Shown here: positions 35,675-47,490 of the stretch, one piece after another | Layout of the letters: each line of letters begins with the position of its first letter | Numbering within the stretch: the stretch's first letter is position 1 | Origin: Desarmillaria ectypa | Lineage: Eukaryota > Basidiomycota > Agaricomycetes > Agaricales > Physalacriaceae | Length of the DNA stretch: 64,000 nucleotides | NCBI GenBank assembly: GCA_030407005.1 | Contig: JAUDYN010000008.1 | Span: 2,480,001 to 2,544,000, forward strand | Direction: 5' to 3' | Made by a program: the position numbers and the translations under genes | The notes under the pieces: model-generated | Seen by the model: only the letters and a program-made list of their open reading frames with translations | Database searches by the model: none | Told to the model about the DNA's origin: nothing

Positions 35675-38420
35675 GACGGGCAGAAACGAAAGCGTGATGT
35701 CGACGGTTAAGTTGGAAAGCGCAGGAAGAAATGCAAATATCGAGAGGAAGCGATCGTAAGCGTGAAGGGCGTTAACTCGTGCAAGGCAAACTAGAAAGCA
35801 GGGCCAGCTGTAGAGGCTGTAAGTCATTTGTCAAGTATATAAGATATGGCTTGCCTGGACATAAACAACCGTTTGACGTAGAATCGTGGTGAAGTCGTTC
35901 TCAAGACCTCACACTCGCACTTCGTGCAGCCCTTATGTGCCGAAGGGAGGACGGAGGAGCCTGTCGAACACGAGGTGATGCATAAGGCTTTTAAGTCAAG
36001 GGTCCAATCCGCTTCTCGACTATTGCACGTGATACAGCATTTATTTTCTTGGGTACGCCGGCAGATTTTCGACGCTGGTGTAGCGAGGCGTTATTCCTTC
36101 CAGCCCACCATATATCCATCCGCTGCTGTCAATAATGTCGACGATGTTCTGCGTTTGCGAATTACACAGCCACATCTTTGGCCGTTCTTTCTTCCCTCAG
36201 TGCCTGCACCGTGGTTCTTAACTTGTCTGTGGAGATCCGAACGAAATCCTCATGTTGGAGTAGCTGACGTCGACGTGTGATGTTCGGGAGGAGATTCCTC
36301 GGGGAGTTTTATTATAATGTGGCAATTACTCATGTTTTGATGATCGTGCCAACCCTAGTGCTGAAAGCGTATAACTTGGTACATGGAAACACTCCAAAGT
36401 GCGGTAATGTCGTATCACCTCGACATCAAGGCAATAGCAGCTGAGGAGCATATATCAGGCAAGCTGATCCCCAGATAGTGGATACGAAATCTGCTTGGAC
36501 GTAAATGAATAGATATACGACGTACAAGTCTGCTAGTATTTCCTATGTCCATCGGAAGAATCGGATTCAGAGGATTTGCCGGTGAAATTTGAAGTGACGT
36601 CGCATGAGGATGACAAAAACGAGGGACGGACGGGATGCCGTATGATAACGGTGGCTTAGGTATCATGCGAAGTATACAGCAGGCGTTCCGTTTATTCTTA
36701 AGAATGACATGCTCCCTGTTTATGCAATGTGTGATTACTCACCCTTTGACAGCCTGAGTATGCACATATATGCGTCATAGGCCGTCGTACGAGTAACAAT
36801 GTCGCCAAACACTCGATGACGGTGGTTGAATAGTACTCAAGTTGAGAGTCTCACATAAAGAAGACGACGCCTCCTGGTATTAAAGATGGTTTAGGACGAG
36901 GCCAAAGTACTGACTGAAAGCCAGGGTGCTAGCAATAAATGCCTCCAGGTGTAATGCACCTATCCATCTTCCTCTAGTCTTGGTGATGTGACGAGAAGAG
37001 ATGAGGTCCACGACCCACCTTAGACAGTCAGCATGGTCCTGTGACTCTTTATCTTTCTGCGTGCATCCAATCATTTGAACCGGTAACGGACCGTCGCGAA
37101 GTCCACGGATCTGGCAATGTATTTCAATGGTAGTAACGGAAACCAAGCCCGGCCCGATCTCAGGTAGATATGGCTCGGTCCCGTCGCTAAGACAGCTTTT
37201 ATTCAGGTCAACCATTCAGCAAGAATCTATGCAAAAATATGGCCCGGTCAGCTTTCGAGGCGAGCCAGATAGGAACCGATTTCACTGTTTAAGGTCTAAC
37301 TCGGCGGTATCTATTTGTACCTAATCCCCAGTCGGGATTCCATATCGTGCATTTCGAGCCAGATCTTGGGCCAGACGAATGGGTTTCCGCTACTCTTCCG
37401 TAGGACTTCGAAGACCGAAGCTGAATAGTCAAATATACTTGGATGCGATAATGACGGTCATGCTACCCATGGAGCAGTGCTAAACGTAAGAGCTACATCA
37501 AGACGCTGCCACATATCAGAAAAGAGAACCCGGAAGTATTCACATGTAGGTGGGAGCCTTAGTTTGGAGAGAAGGAATCCACTGGACATGACAGGAATCC
37601 ATGCTCCCGATCGTTGAATGGACAACGGGAATGGACATTTCAGCACGCAGTGCGCATGTTGGCCGCCCATCTGGACGGTCCTCATTCGCGATCCATTTCG
37701 CCACAGAAACATCACTGCCTGTCAGTCCGAGGGATGTGTGGCATATGTGAGTAAGAAGAATCCCCGTTTCACAAGAAGCGCAGGTTCAGATACCGAAATC
37801 ATAGAGTTCCTTGCCAATGCTTACCCCTTCCCCTCACTTCTACGCCACCATCAACTCAATACGACCAAAGGACCCAAGTTCTTCGCGTGACGGCTCCTCC
37901 GGCCATCTCCTAGTTATAACGTCTCTACCACCCCAAGGTACCTGCTCCTTGAAAGAGCAGGGATGGACCTCACGTTCAACGATCGGCCATCCATCCATAG
38001 TCAGTGACTACACCTCCCGAGTGCTAAGAGTCGGCCCCCGGGAGCCTAAGAATAAGCCCGAATACAGATACAATGTTATGCGTCCAACAAAGTGATTTTG
38101 ATGACTTCATTTACGAACAAGGATGGCGAAGTCGAAGGCCATTGACACAGAGGTCCTGTACCAGAAATAATCGTGACGGTAAGTATAACGAGAATCAGAA
38201 GATAGCGGTCTCTATAAATGTACGTGTAAGATCGTGGTCACCGGTATAAAAAAAAAAGAAACCTTAACCGGAATCTAGAGAAGTAGCCCTGCTATTGCGC
38301 AGGTCTTGTACGTTTCTCATCGATCATAAGATCGCACAAATTATGCAGACTGAGAGAAAATAGATAGGATACAGATAAATCAGGATCAACAAGGAGAGAG
38401 AAGCACCGAGATAAAGGAAA
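35675..38420. other. long gap with ORF fragments
   Basis: Only fragments are visible, such as minus ORFs at 36415-36666 and 36880-37215 and the candidate at 37458-37998. None carries a domain I can name. The stretch looks like relaxed or decayed sequence next to the DUF6699 gene. Confidence 0.35.
37458..37998 (-). CDS. possible two-exon hypothetical protein
   Basis: An ATG at 37998 opens MDGWPIVEREVHPCSFKEQV and runs about 50 codons to LGSFGRIELM. A weak donor (GTGGCG) there could join the acceptor ending near 37716, after which an 85-codon frame (AVMFLWRNGSRMRTVQMG...TFSTAPWVA) reaches a stop. No family is recognised. Moderate aromatic and Cys content argues mildly for coding. Confidence 0.25.
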
Positions 38421-40220
38421 CTACTCCTTCTTATCCTTCTTCTTATCCTTCTCCTTTTTCTCCTTTTTCTCCTTTTTGTCTCTCTTCTCCTTCTTAGGGA
38501 CATCCGCATCCTAGGAACCATGATTATCAGTCAGCAGTACAAACGTGGGAGATCAAGCGTACCGCTTCAGCACCCTCTTTCCTGGCCTTCTCTTTCTCAG
38601 CCTTCTTCAGTGCCTTCTTTTCTTCCTTTGACAACTTCACCTTCTTTTTCGGTGAAGGTTCCTCCTCTTCATCAACGTCCATAGCGTCACTCTTTCGCTT
38701 TTTCTTCTTCTCCTTCTTTGGTGACGGCTCGAGAGTCGTCAAGGCAGGTCCATCCATCTCGACATCTTCCTCCTCCTCCTCCGCAAGCGCATCCAAAACC
38801 TTCCGGATAGTATCAGCGTTCTTCGACGGAGGGGTCCCATGTTCAAAGAACTCGAGACGCTCTTCGACTTGTCCTCGGAGTGCCTCTCCGAATTTCGCGG
38901 TGGGGTTGTCTACCCCAAAAATGTTAATACATTCGTGAAGGAATAAATAACAACATACCGGAGTAGCAATCTATCCGCGACGCGATCGAACATTTGTTAG
39001 CCAGGAAACGCGAAATACGACCCTTATGTTTGGGACCAGCACGACCAATGAATGTCGAGTGATAGATGAGCCCGTACTGATCAGTGTGGTTAGTTCAGAA
39101 GCCGAGGAAATTTATGATTAACATACCTTGGGCGTGTTCCCCTTCGTCTTCAGAGCTCTGAATAACGCTTTCTCAGCGCCCAGAATCTGTACGGTGCTGG
39201 CAGGGTATTTACTGAGATTCGTCAGACTTCCAGCATGGCTGATAAGTCGCGCGCCGATTCGATCTCCCAGCAGGGCCGTAAGACTTGGCGCGACGAGGTT
39301 CATCTTGTCGGATAAATAGGTGATTAATGACTTCCTATATTCGCTCAGCGAGATGACACGTGTGGCGAATGTGGAGACGTTGAGCATGTCAATTTCGGAG
39401 AGGGAGGAACCCATGGAGCCACGGGCAGCATCTAGAATGTTTTGGGCGATAGTGGAATTGTCTTCGAGGATAGCCTCCATCTCGGGGAGCTTCTCCTCGG
39501 TAAGTGTCTCCTTGTCACCAATGAATTGGACAAGACGGGCGTATTGGTGGTTGTCGGGAACGATTTTGACGAGTTCTGGGAAATGATAACCATACCATTC
39601 CCGAATGCGCATGGAGAAAAGGTTAACGTCCTTGTCGAGTTGATCAAGAAGGGCAATAGCTTGAATGATCATGTTGTCGTGTCGGTTCACGTTGAACTTT
39701 AGCTTGGCGCGAGAGTAGGAGTGGCCCAAACCGAGTTGGGACTTGGTAAAATCGTCGTTCTGCAATCCTTTGAGCAACTTGGTTGCGTGCAGACGAAGGC
39801 CTCGAATAAGCTCCATGGCCATGTCTCCTGACTCGCATTGCACTTTCGTCTCAGTACGTATCGAGTTTCCTAAATTCGGATCTGTTACGGCCAGCACAAT
39901 GGACGATTTTTTTGTTGGCTTGGAAAGGTTGAGCTCGACAAGAGACTTTAGGTAATCATTGATGATTGCTGTAAATTGTTTAGTAGAGGAAATAGGCAGA
40001 AAAAGTGTAGCGCACATTCCGAGATATCATTCGCATTCTCCAACGCATGAGCTGCACTTTTAAAAGGCGAAAAGCTCATGAGCGATACCATTTTTGAGAA
40101 TTTCGAAAAATCGATTATTGAATCCTGAAAGGCTTTGGACTTAGCCTCAATTTCCCCCGTGAGTTTGACCTCAAATATGGCATAACCGGACGCGGTCTCG
40201 AGCAGTGCGTGGGTAGGCAT
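38421..40220 (-). CDS. NOP56: nucleolar protein NOP56 (box C/D snoRNP)
   Basis: Several exons, about 530 residues. The start [20 protein letters not shown] is the NOP56-type N-terminal domain. A coiled-coil region follows, then the Nop domain: [76 protein letters not shown] and [13 protein letters not shown]. The C-terminus is a Lys/Glu-rich tail (repeats of KKE/KKEK) encoded from about 38421 to 38800, typical of Nop56/Nop58. The protein sits in C/D snoRNPs that guide rRNA 2'-O-methylation. The N-terminal sequence separates it from NOP58. Confidence 0.93.
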
Positions 40221-40564
40221 GGTAGTCGAGGACGTCGCGCTCGACGTTGAGGAAAAAGTATACCACCTGAAAAAGTTTCGAAGTCCGACACCGACACTCA
40301 TTGGGTTAGGGTTAACCGATCTGTATTCTCCGGCCCGGGTCCCGTCGGGCAACTCGCCTTTGACCAGCCTTGATTCAGCCAAGATGTCCTTATGCCGTTG
40401 ACTACTCTGCAAACTCTAGACTGGTTGATTGAAAGATTTAGACATGTCTTTTTTCCTCAAAGAAAACTCAGCACTGCCTCATATCCTTCGCTTTGTCCAG
40501 AAGAATGAAGAAAGGCTTTGCCACACCCAGCTTTGTCTCTTTGTTCGATCGGAGGGACTTCCTG

Positions 40565-40572
40565 TATAAAAG
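40565..40572 (+). promoter_or_regulatory. TATA box upstream of the 40779 gene
   Basis: TATAAAAG, a near-consensus core element, lies 207 nt before the ATG at 40779 on the same strand. A leader intron may reduce the effective distance. Confidence 0.5.
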
Positions 40573-40778
40573 TCGAAGTTAAGCCATGATCATATTTTGA
40601 CATCTCCTCCCCATACTTAGCGGAAAGTGAGTATTCCTTTCTACGATCCTGAGGACAAAAACTAATTCGCGTCCCGATTCTTTCCAGAACTCGTGCCGTT
40701 CAATCAAAACTTTTGGCATTCTCATCACCTCTCACGCCTTTTGACCTTCATTCTACAACGCCATTCATTTTCATTACC

Positions 40779-41540
40779 ATGTATCAACGTGCATATCCTT
40801 CCCCTACCGCAGAAGAAGCAACATCCTTGCTGCGTTCCTCATCCACCACCGGTTCGGACCAAGGTCAAGAAGTGGCTATCCCACCTCCTGGAAACTATCC
40901 TTCAGTCTCAATTCTTCTTCCTCCCAAAAAACTCTCTCTCTCCAAAATGCCCAGTTATATATTCAAGCTGAAGTCTGGGCCGAGCTGCAAGCGGACCTCA
41001 CCTAAAGAGGGCCCTTTCAAACAAGGGAAGTGCGCATTACCAGAGCACGTCGATGTGGGGAACGACGAATCCCTGCTTGCAGCCGTTTTCAGGAACACCG
41101 ATGAGCAGTCCTCATCTGGGTTGCAGCTGTCCCCTGTGTCCCTGGGATATCTAGAACTCAGCGGTGACCAGAGGCGTCCCTCATTGAGCCCACTCTCGGA
41201 GGGGTTTGACGACACTAGAGTAATCCCATTGGCTCCTTTTCCTCGTGTCAATCCTCTTCCTTCTATGCTCTCTTCGGACAGGGATACTGCTCCCGAGTTT
41301 ACCAATCCTTTCGCAACTCCTCATTTCACTCCGAGTGGCTTTGGTAGCATTGTCTTGGCAGCTGATTCGGCTACATACAACAATGATCCATTTTCCTCTA
41401 GTCCTACAACTCCACTGTCTGCTATCACGAACGTAGAGGTGGATCATCCAACCTTCGGCCCGACCCAGGTCAAGGTAAAGGGCAAGGCGCTGATTATCCT
41501 TGGCGAAGAAGCGGGAAACTTTCCCGGGAACGACATGTAG
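40779..41540 (+). CDS. hypothetical Pro/Ser-rich protein (253 aa)
   Basis: An intronless frame starting MYQRAYPSPTAEEATSLLR. It is Ser/Pro-rich throughout, with short hydrophobic motifs and an ending VKVKGKALIILGEEAGNFP. It has no membrane helix, signal peptide or recognised domain and is probably disordered. Coding is supported by the long single frame and a good TATA box upstream. An upstream in-frame ATG at 40713 adds 22 residues. The gene is divergent from NOP56, with about 560 nt between the starts. Confidence 0.6.
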   Translation: MYQRAYPSPTAEEATSLLRSSSTTGSDQGQEVAIPPPGNYPSVSILLPPKKLSLSKMPSYIFKLKSGPSCKRTSPKEGPFKQGKCALPEHVDVGNDESLLAAVFRNTDEQSSSGLQLSPVSLGYLELSGDQRRPSLSPLSEGFDDTRVIPLAPFPRVNPLPSMLSSDRDTAPEFTNPFATPHFTPSGFGSIVLAADSATYNNDPFSSSPTTPLSAITNVEVDHPTFGPTQVKVKGKALIILGEEAGNFPGNDM

Positions 41541-43385
41541 GAAAGCGTCTTCGACTTTGGCAGTCGTTGGGTGCCCGGTTCACTGATGCATGGTTCGAAG
41601 ACACCATCGGCGGATGGCTACTGTCTGCACCATGATTTCTTGCTGTATGTGTTATCCATTCTTAGTTGCAGTGAGCATGTAGAGAAAGAAGTACGTAGTT
41701 CTTTGAATATATACTCGTTGATAATTGCTTCCAAGTTTCCAGGAGGTTTTCGCCGTTCAAGGTAACATGCAAGCATAAGATATGATGATTCGAACGGCGA
41801 GCTCACAGGACAGAGGACATCCATTCTCAGAGCGTTCCAGCAGTTTACGGATATTCTTGATCTGGGATTTCAATCGCATGTTGTCTGTCAGTTACGGATC
41901 CGAGATTTGAGTCGGGGATGTTTTGGGCAAGAAACACCCGGATCCTGTTGCGTTGTCCGGGACGACACCTCTTCACGAGGCAAAAGCATGGTGCCAGCCA
42001 TTGACGGTTACCATGAACAACATTCATTAAATCTTATTGGATGCACCAACCTTCTCTTCAAAATTATGTTCCCAACTGCAAAAATACTAAGACACGGAGA
42101 ATACCGAGATCTGGTAACCACAACACAAAAATCTGTGGCGAGCCATCTAGATACCTTGCTGGCTCCGAGCCGTCCTACAGTCTGGCTGCGACCGTGCCAC
42201 TCACATCATCCGGCTGGGAAACACGCGAATATGTGATTTCGGACATACAGGAGGGTCAGGAAATACTGGTGCAACGCCATATCAATGCCCACTGTGGGAG
42301 CTTTCCCGTCAATCAAGACATACGATGAAAGGGCAAAGCATGCCATTCCTGACATGCGAGTGATTTTGCAGGATGGTTATGGCTATGGGCTCACAGTCAC
42401 TCTTCCCGTGTTAAATTTGGTAGGTAAATAAGAGAACTCCAGTTGTACAATTTACTGCTCAACTGATAGTGCATGCAGGTTACTAAATCCGATCCACGGG
42501 TATTGGTGTTAGTACTGAATACATCCTCTTGTCTCGTCATAAGACCTTGAATTGAACTTCGGTGAGTATGCAGCTTTGTACAGACAGTGAAGCTTGAAGC
42601 TCGAGGCTCCTGCTTGAAACTCGACCTTGATGTTACTAGTTAAGATACTCAGTAATTTTTAGATGGTCATCGTTGGCCAAGGCGTACTTTGATGACGTCA
42701 ATGCCGTGATACAACTGCTAACTGCCCCTCGAAGCAACAGAAGCCGTCATCCTGCTACCTCAGGTATGATGCATGAGACATCAATGCATCACTGGCTAGC
42801 ATTGTTGCTTTTATAGTGACGTCACCAACAGTTTCTTGGTGTCACCGCTATGAATAGTTTGGTCGCGGAATCACAGCCACGCCATGAAATCTCATGGAAT
42901 GCGTTTCACCGCAGACTCAGACGTTGATTAAGGATATTGACTGCTCCCGGCGCGGTAGGACTTCATCTTTGACCGCAGGCGTCTGACGAGATTTTGAATG
43001 AGACTGCATACTTTGTATTCAGAGTATCTCCGAGAGCGCTTTTATTCCCGAAGATGCATACGAAAATGGCGATGGTGGTGGGATTTTCGCATATCTAACA
43101 CAGCGCAAGGCGACTAATAGTCTTGTCTGCAGTAAGTCACGAACAGCAGGGTGCTCGTTGAGTAGGCCGCCTTAGAAGGGTACTTTACGGACGGTTTGCT
43201 GTCCACAGCTCAAACTCGTCTCTTTATCCCTTGTGATTATTTTCTGCCTACCGAATAGATATCCTCCATCATGCGGAGTGTGTGGCCCAGAGTAACACCA
43301 CAACGTTCCTTACAGCGGTTGCAGGTCCCGGGTTATTCCCAGCCTTTAAACAGCTATCCTTGACCACCGACCTGCGCGAAATGCC
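41541..43385. other. gap with ORF fragments, no supported gene
   Basis: Short plus and minus ORFs (41907-42236, 42041-42328 and others) share no known domain. No terminal repeats or transposase motifs were seen. It could hold decayed genes. Confidence 0.35.
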
Positions 43386-45057
43386 ATGGGCCTTGGTTTC
43401 AGCTCCCAGAAGTCACATATCTACTTTCCTGCGACTCCTGCGACGGTGAAAGTACGGCGAGTTCGAGGCTCTAAAGAGACGACACATAGTTCGTTGCGGA
43501 AAGTCATAGAGTGCAGGTGCCCTGCCTTATTTGAGGACTTTTCTCCTGCGTGGTGGTTGTTCAAGTGCGTGATTGCCGAACCTTACATGAATCTTCCCTG
43601 ACATTTGCTTTTAGTGGACATCTGCAAACATTATATTGTGTTGCGGGAGAATTCTCTCACATCGATAAGATAAAATATGACAGGTGTGCATGGTCGCATC
43701 CCTTACTTAATCTGCTAAGCATATTGAATTTATGAATGATTCCAGAACCTACCTTCATTTGCTAGATGGCGGAACATTGTCCGAACAGTCCGTTGTTTCC
43801 GTGGAATGAAACTAACGTTCTTATCAGATGTCTCGATTTCACGTCAGCTCACGAAGATTTGGCGGATGATTCGCCTATCCTTGTTGCTGTCACTGTCTTG
43901 GATGGAGGAAAGTGAACTGGCTCGCTTCATAGTTCGAGGACTTAATCTGCTATTCTGCAGGTGGCTACGAGGCCTATATCCGAGCGATTCTAGCACCGAC
44001 TTGCTCTTCTGTAGAGAAGGGTGGTCTTGGATACCGAGGAGTGGTCGTCAATATCCGTGGCTGTAAGCGATCTCCCTTTCATTTCGAATATCCTTCCGCT
44101 CACCCGACTATTAGGTGCTGGCGTACCGATTCATGGAGGTCCGACCGATGACTTGCGGCAGGCGCTCCTTTACATATCAAACCGCTATCCTTCTGCGCCC
44201 TTAATTGGACTCGGGTTCTCGCTCGGCGCAAACATCATCTTACGGTACCTTGCCGAAGAGAAGGAACTGAGTCGATTATCGACTGCTTGCATTCTGAGCT
44301 GTGTAAGTACCCATCGTATCGTCCCGTCGTATCTGACTATATGTAACGTGACAGCCTTGGCATCTAAAGATTCACAGTAAAATGTATGCATGTTACGTGC
44401 TTTCTGGAGTTCAGGCTCATTAACCAACCATCCACCAGAACAGTAGCTAATCTTCTCGGTCCTTATGGCTACGTTAGTGCGAGGGGGATACACGACAGTC
44501 TCGTACGATTTCTCACGATACACTTCGTGCCGACGTTCACGCAGGCACCTTTCCACGAAGCATTAATGACTGCCACAGTATCCCGAGAATCGACAACACT
44601 GACGCAATTCCACTATCATTCTACCCGCACCCTAAACAGTAGTGTCCCGCAGGCGTATGATTTTGCCACCGTGAAAGCTGACGCGACATGGGCGTCTAGC
44701 CTGGTTGACATCCGGGTCCCGCTGCTGACGCTGAATGCAGGGGATGACCCTGTTGCCTACACCACTCCACACGGTGTGGCGAACGAGAACGTCTGCATGG
44801 TTGTCACACCAGGAGGCGGACACCTTGGATGGTTCGAGTCTTGGAACACCCGATGGGTTACAAGGCCGGTCTTACAGTGGTGCAAAATGATAGTAGAAGA
44901 CTTAGTGTTTGAACGGAAGCATGGAAGAGAGACATACATAGCGGAGGGTGGTTTCTTGAAGGAGGTGGGCCAAGACCATATTGGGTGTATGGAGATTGAG
45001 GGGGGCTTAGAAGGGATGATAGTCGGGATGAACCCGGAGGAATTTTCTTTTGAATGA
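43386..45057 (+). pseudogene. ABHD1/3 (YheT/Eht1)-type alpha/beta hydrolase with an apparent frameshift
   Basis: Exons from the ATG at 43386 encode the family's N-terminus (WWLFNGHLQTLYCVAG) and the beta-strand PILVAVTVLDGG. Later exons encode GYEAYIRAILAPT, GYRGVVVNIRGCAGVP, DDLRQALLYISNRYPSAPLI, the nucleophile elbow GLGFSLGANIILRYL, the Asp region TLNAGDDPVAY and the His signature TPGGGHLGWFES. The catalytic triad is thus present. At about 43905-43912 the frame entering GYEAYIRA is one base off for any GT...AG splice, because there is one extra A before GTGAAC. The segment after GCAGVP is also shorter than usual. Members hydrolyse esters or transfer acyl groups to alcohols. It is either a recently inactivated gene or a base error in the assembly. 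The 3' end is clear. Confidence 0.65.
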
Positions 45058-45557
45058 TCCAGTCCAATCAGATCGTATGCGCATATTTTACAGTAAGATA
45101 GCAGGTTATAGTAATTAATTTCAGGACTATACAGCATGTAACATTCGTCCAGATACCATGTGGACATCAGCTCCACCTTCAGCTACGAGCTTGGCGCCTG
45201 GCGCCTCTCCCTCTCCTGCAGAAGGCATGCTACCCGAACCGACTTTCTGTGTAGTACCATCTCAGCCGACAATTGATGTCAATAAACTACCGCGTATGGG
45301 AATTAGAATTTGGACATTGCTTTGAGGCGATGATGAAAAGAAGGGCAAAACCATTTGATGAATGCATGTATTCGGAAGAAAGCAACGACGCTACAACGCT
45401 GATAATTTCCTTGTTTTTGCTCGGAGATGAGCCCAGAGAGAACTCTTGCCAGCAGATCTCCCGCCTTTCTCTGGCTGATCCGAGTCCTTCTTTTCTGCTT
45501 CGCTGAAGCACATAGTCAATGAGCATACATAGCCAAAAAGTGACGGCGGAAAGGTAC
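45058..45557. other. intergenic, no gene seen
   Basis: Convergent 3' flanks of the hydrolase and F-box genes. ORFs on both strands near 45270-45530 overlap each other and show no domain. Confidence 0.4.
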
Positions 45558-47048
45558 TCACATCCTAAGATGCTGGGTGTTCACATCAACCATGTTCAAG
45601 GGAGAATTGTTAACGACTTTGAGTTGAGCTAATTTCAGTATATATGCGTCCCTCGATGTCACTTCGCGGTAAACATGAATGCTTATCCTCTTGATCTGAG
45701 GGAAGCGCGTCACGGATTCTGTGATACGGGCAGCGACGTCTTGATTAACCTGGTCCTTCCTTGGGACAACAATGTTCAAGTATTTTATGTGGGTCAACCG
45801 AGACTCAAAGCGACGACCGGTGTAATCAAGCCACGCCCGCGTTTGGTTGAGCGAGGCGAAGGGGATGTGAAGGTTGCAGACGTGAGGATGCGCCGCGATC
45901 ATGCTGAGGAGTTTCTGCAGGTCTGTCACACTCGGGTGGCCCCTGTAGTCGAGATTCACATCTGTGACGAGAGGCATGATGCTCGGTTTTGAGAGTGCCA
46001 ATAAGATAAGGTCGGATGGTGCATTCAGGCGAGTGACATTGGGCAGTGATCCCGATGGGAAGGTGATACTAGTATCCTCAACTGGACGTATGTCATCGAT
46101 GAGGAGCTGGACAAGAAGGTTATGGCGGGATAAGAATGGAACAAGGTGCGATGGCAACAGCAAAGGACATTTGACCGACAAGAACTGCAGATGATCCATC
46201 TGGGTTCTAGAAAGATGTTGTCCGATATCCAGGCCATTAAACGTCAGCCCGGTGATATGGGAAGCGTTGAGTGACGCGACGGTTTAGTCAATGAATGGAG
46301 CAGAGAACAAGATGTTGGTGCCAAGTATCTCAATATCTCTGGATATAACGAGAGGTTGATACTGAAATATGGTATCGCTCTCTCCGATGATTAAGTCCCT
46401 TTCGAACACCAGCAATCCGGGCTGTCTCAATAAGCCATGAACTGGGTCTGAGATGGTAAGGCCCGTCAATTCCCATAGCAGCTTTCGAAAAGCAACATTA
46501 TCTCTCTCCTTCGTGTCCCCCACGACCGGCGGCGCATTCCCTTGCTGCATGTTCATCTTGGCCATCAGAGACTCGAGCCTGTAAAACTTTTCACCCAACA
46601 GTCCCTTCCCAGAGTTCAGTATCAAGCGGATAAGCGTCAACTCCGGAGTTGTCCGGAAATAGAATGCGACCTCGCCCACCTCGTGGTCAAAATCCCGAGA
46701 AAAGGTGAACTCGATAGCCTGGATGCTTGGATTCGCAAACAACGAAAGGCTAAGAACTTTCAATAACGAAAATTCAATGCCGCCGAGCACATTTCTGACG
46801 ATGAACGCTCTTTTAGATTGAATGGTTCGAGCGCGCCTGGTGTAAGAGCCAATTTTGACACTTCGATCCGTGTTCAAGATGAGTTGAACGGCACGTGATA
46901 GAGCAAGCCGGTTGAGTCGGCGGCAGAGGCGCCCGAGTGATATGAGATCTCGTTCTTCAAGATTTTCTACTATGATAAGGAGAATCTCGTCGAGAAGATC
47001 TATCATAGTAGCAGGTTGGTCGATTAAAGCCATAGACACTGAACCCAT
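45558..47048 (-). pseudogene. F-box/LRR-like protein interrupted by one TAA
   Basis: A continuous minus-strand frame covers 495 sense codons but has a single TAA at 46284-46286, after residue 254. Before it lies an F-box-like N-terminus (MIDLLDEILLIIVENLEERD, then LISLGRLCRRLNRLAL) and repeats such as EVAFYFRTTPELTLIRL. After it the same frame continues with leucine-rich text (TVASLNASHITGLTFNGLDI, then MDHLQFLSVKCPLLLP) to a stop at 45558. F-box proteins of this agaricomycete family recruit targets to SCF ubiquitin ligases. The start may be split by an upstream intron (A|TG near 47055-47095). Read-through, a hidden intron or pseudogenisation are the options; no intron removing the TAA in frame was found. 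Confidence 0.65.
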
Positions 47049-47490
47049 TAGTTGTTAGACGACTAGGAAAGGAAAGGATACATACTAGTGAAAGGAACGG
47101 TTGAAGGTGGTTACGAGGATAAAGGCACATGGTGTTGGAAAGAGAATCTTGCTCTGGGCCCATCGGGATCCACATCAATGATAGCTATTCACAGCAATAC
47201 GTACTCTCACTTCACCGTAACGATAGGAAAGAGAAGTTTGTTGGTCATTTTGTATCTAATTATTAGACGTGAAACTTAGGTGAATATCCTGGTTTAGGAA
47301 CATTCCGTGGTGGACGAAACCTTCTCAATAGAGCCTCAAGGCAAAATACAACAGATAATACAAATAAGCAAATAAAATAACGTACCAAATCGTGTCACAT
47401 CATGAATTACGCCCCTACACCCCTCCTGGCGAGGACGCGTAAAGGCAAGTCGTAAAACCCATCCGGCATGACCAAAGCCTCGCCCTTCAA
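47049..47490. other. intergenic, with possible upstream exon of the F-box gene
   Basis: A minus-strand stretch at about 47090-47178 ends at a GTATGT donor and could be an upstream leader exon of the F-box gene. The rest shows no gene. Confidence 0.35.

Noticed and set aside
36415..37215. Minus ORFs possibly resembling a second DUF6699 domain
   Set aside because: Only a vague pattern is seen (RRISIHLRPSRFRIHYLGIS), with no continuous model and no conserved core.
45061..45300. Short minus text resembling an ankyrin unit (LVAEGGADVH)
   Set aside because: A single unit without flanking repeats; likely chance.
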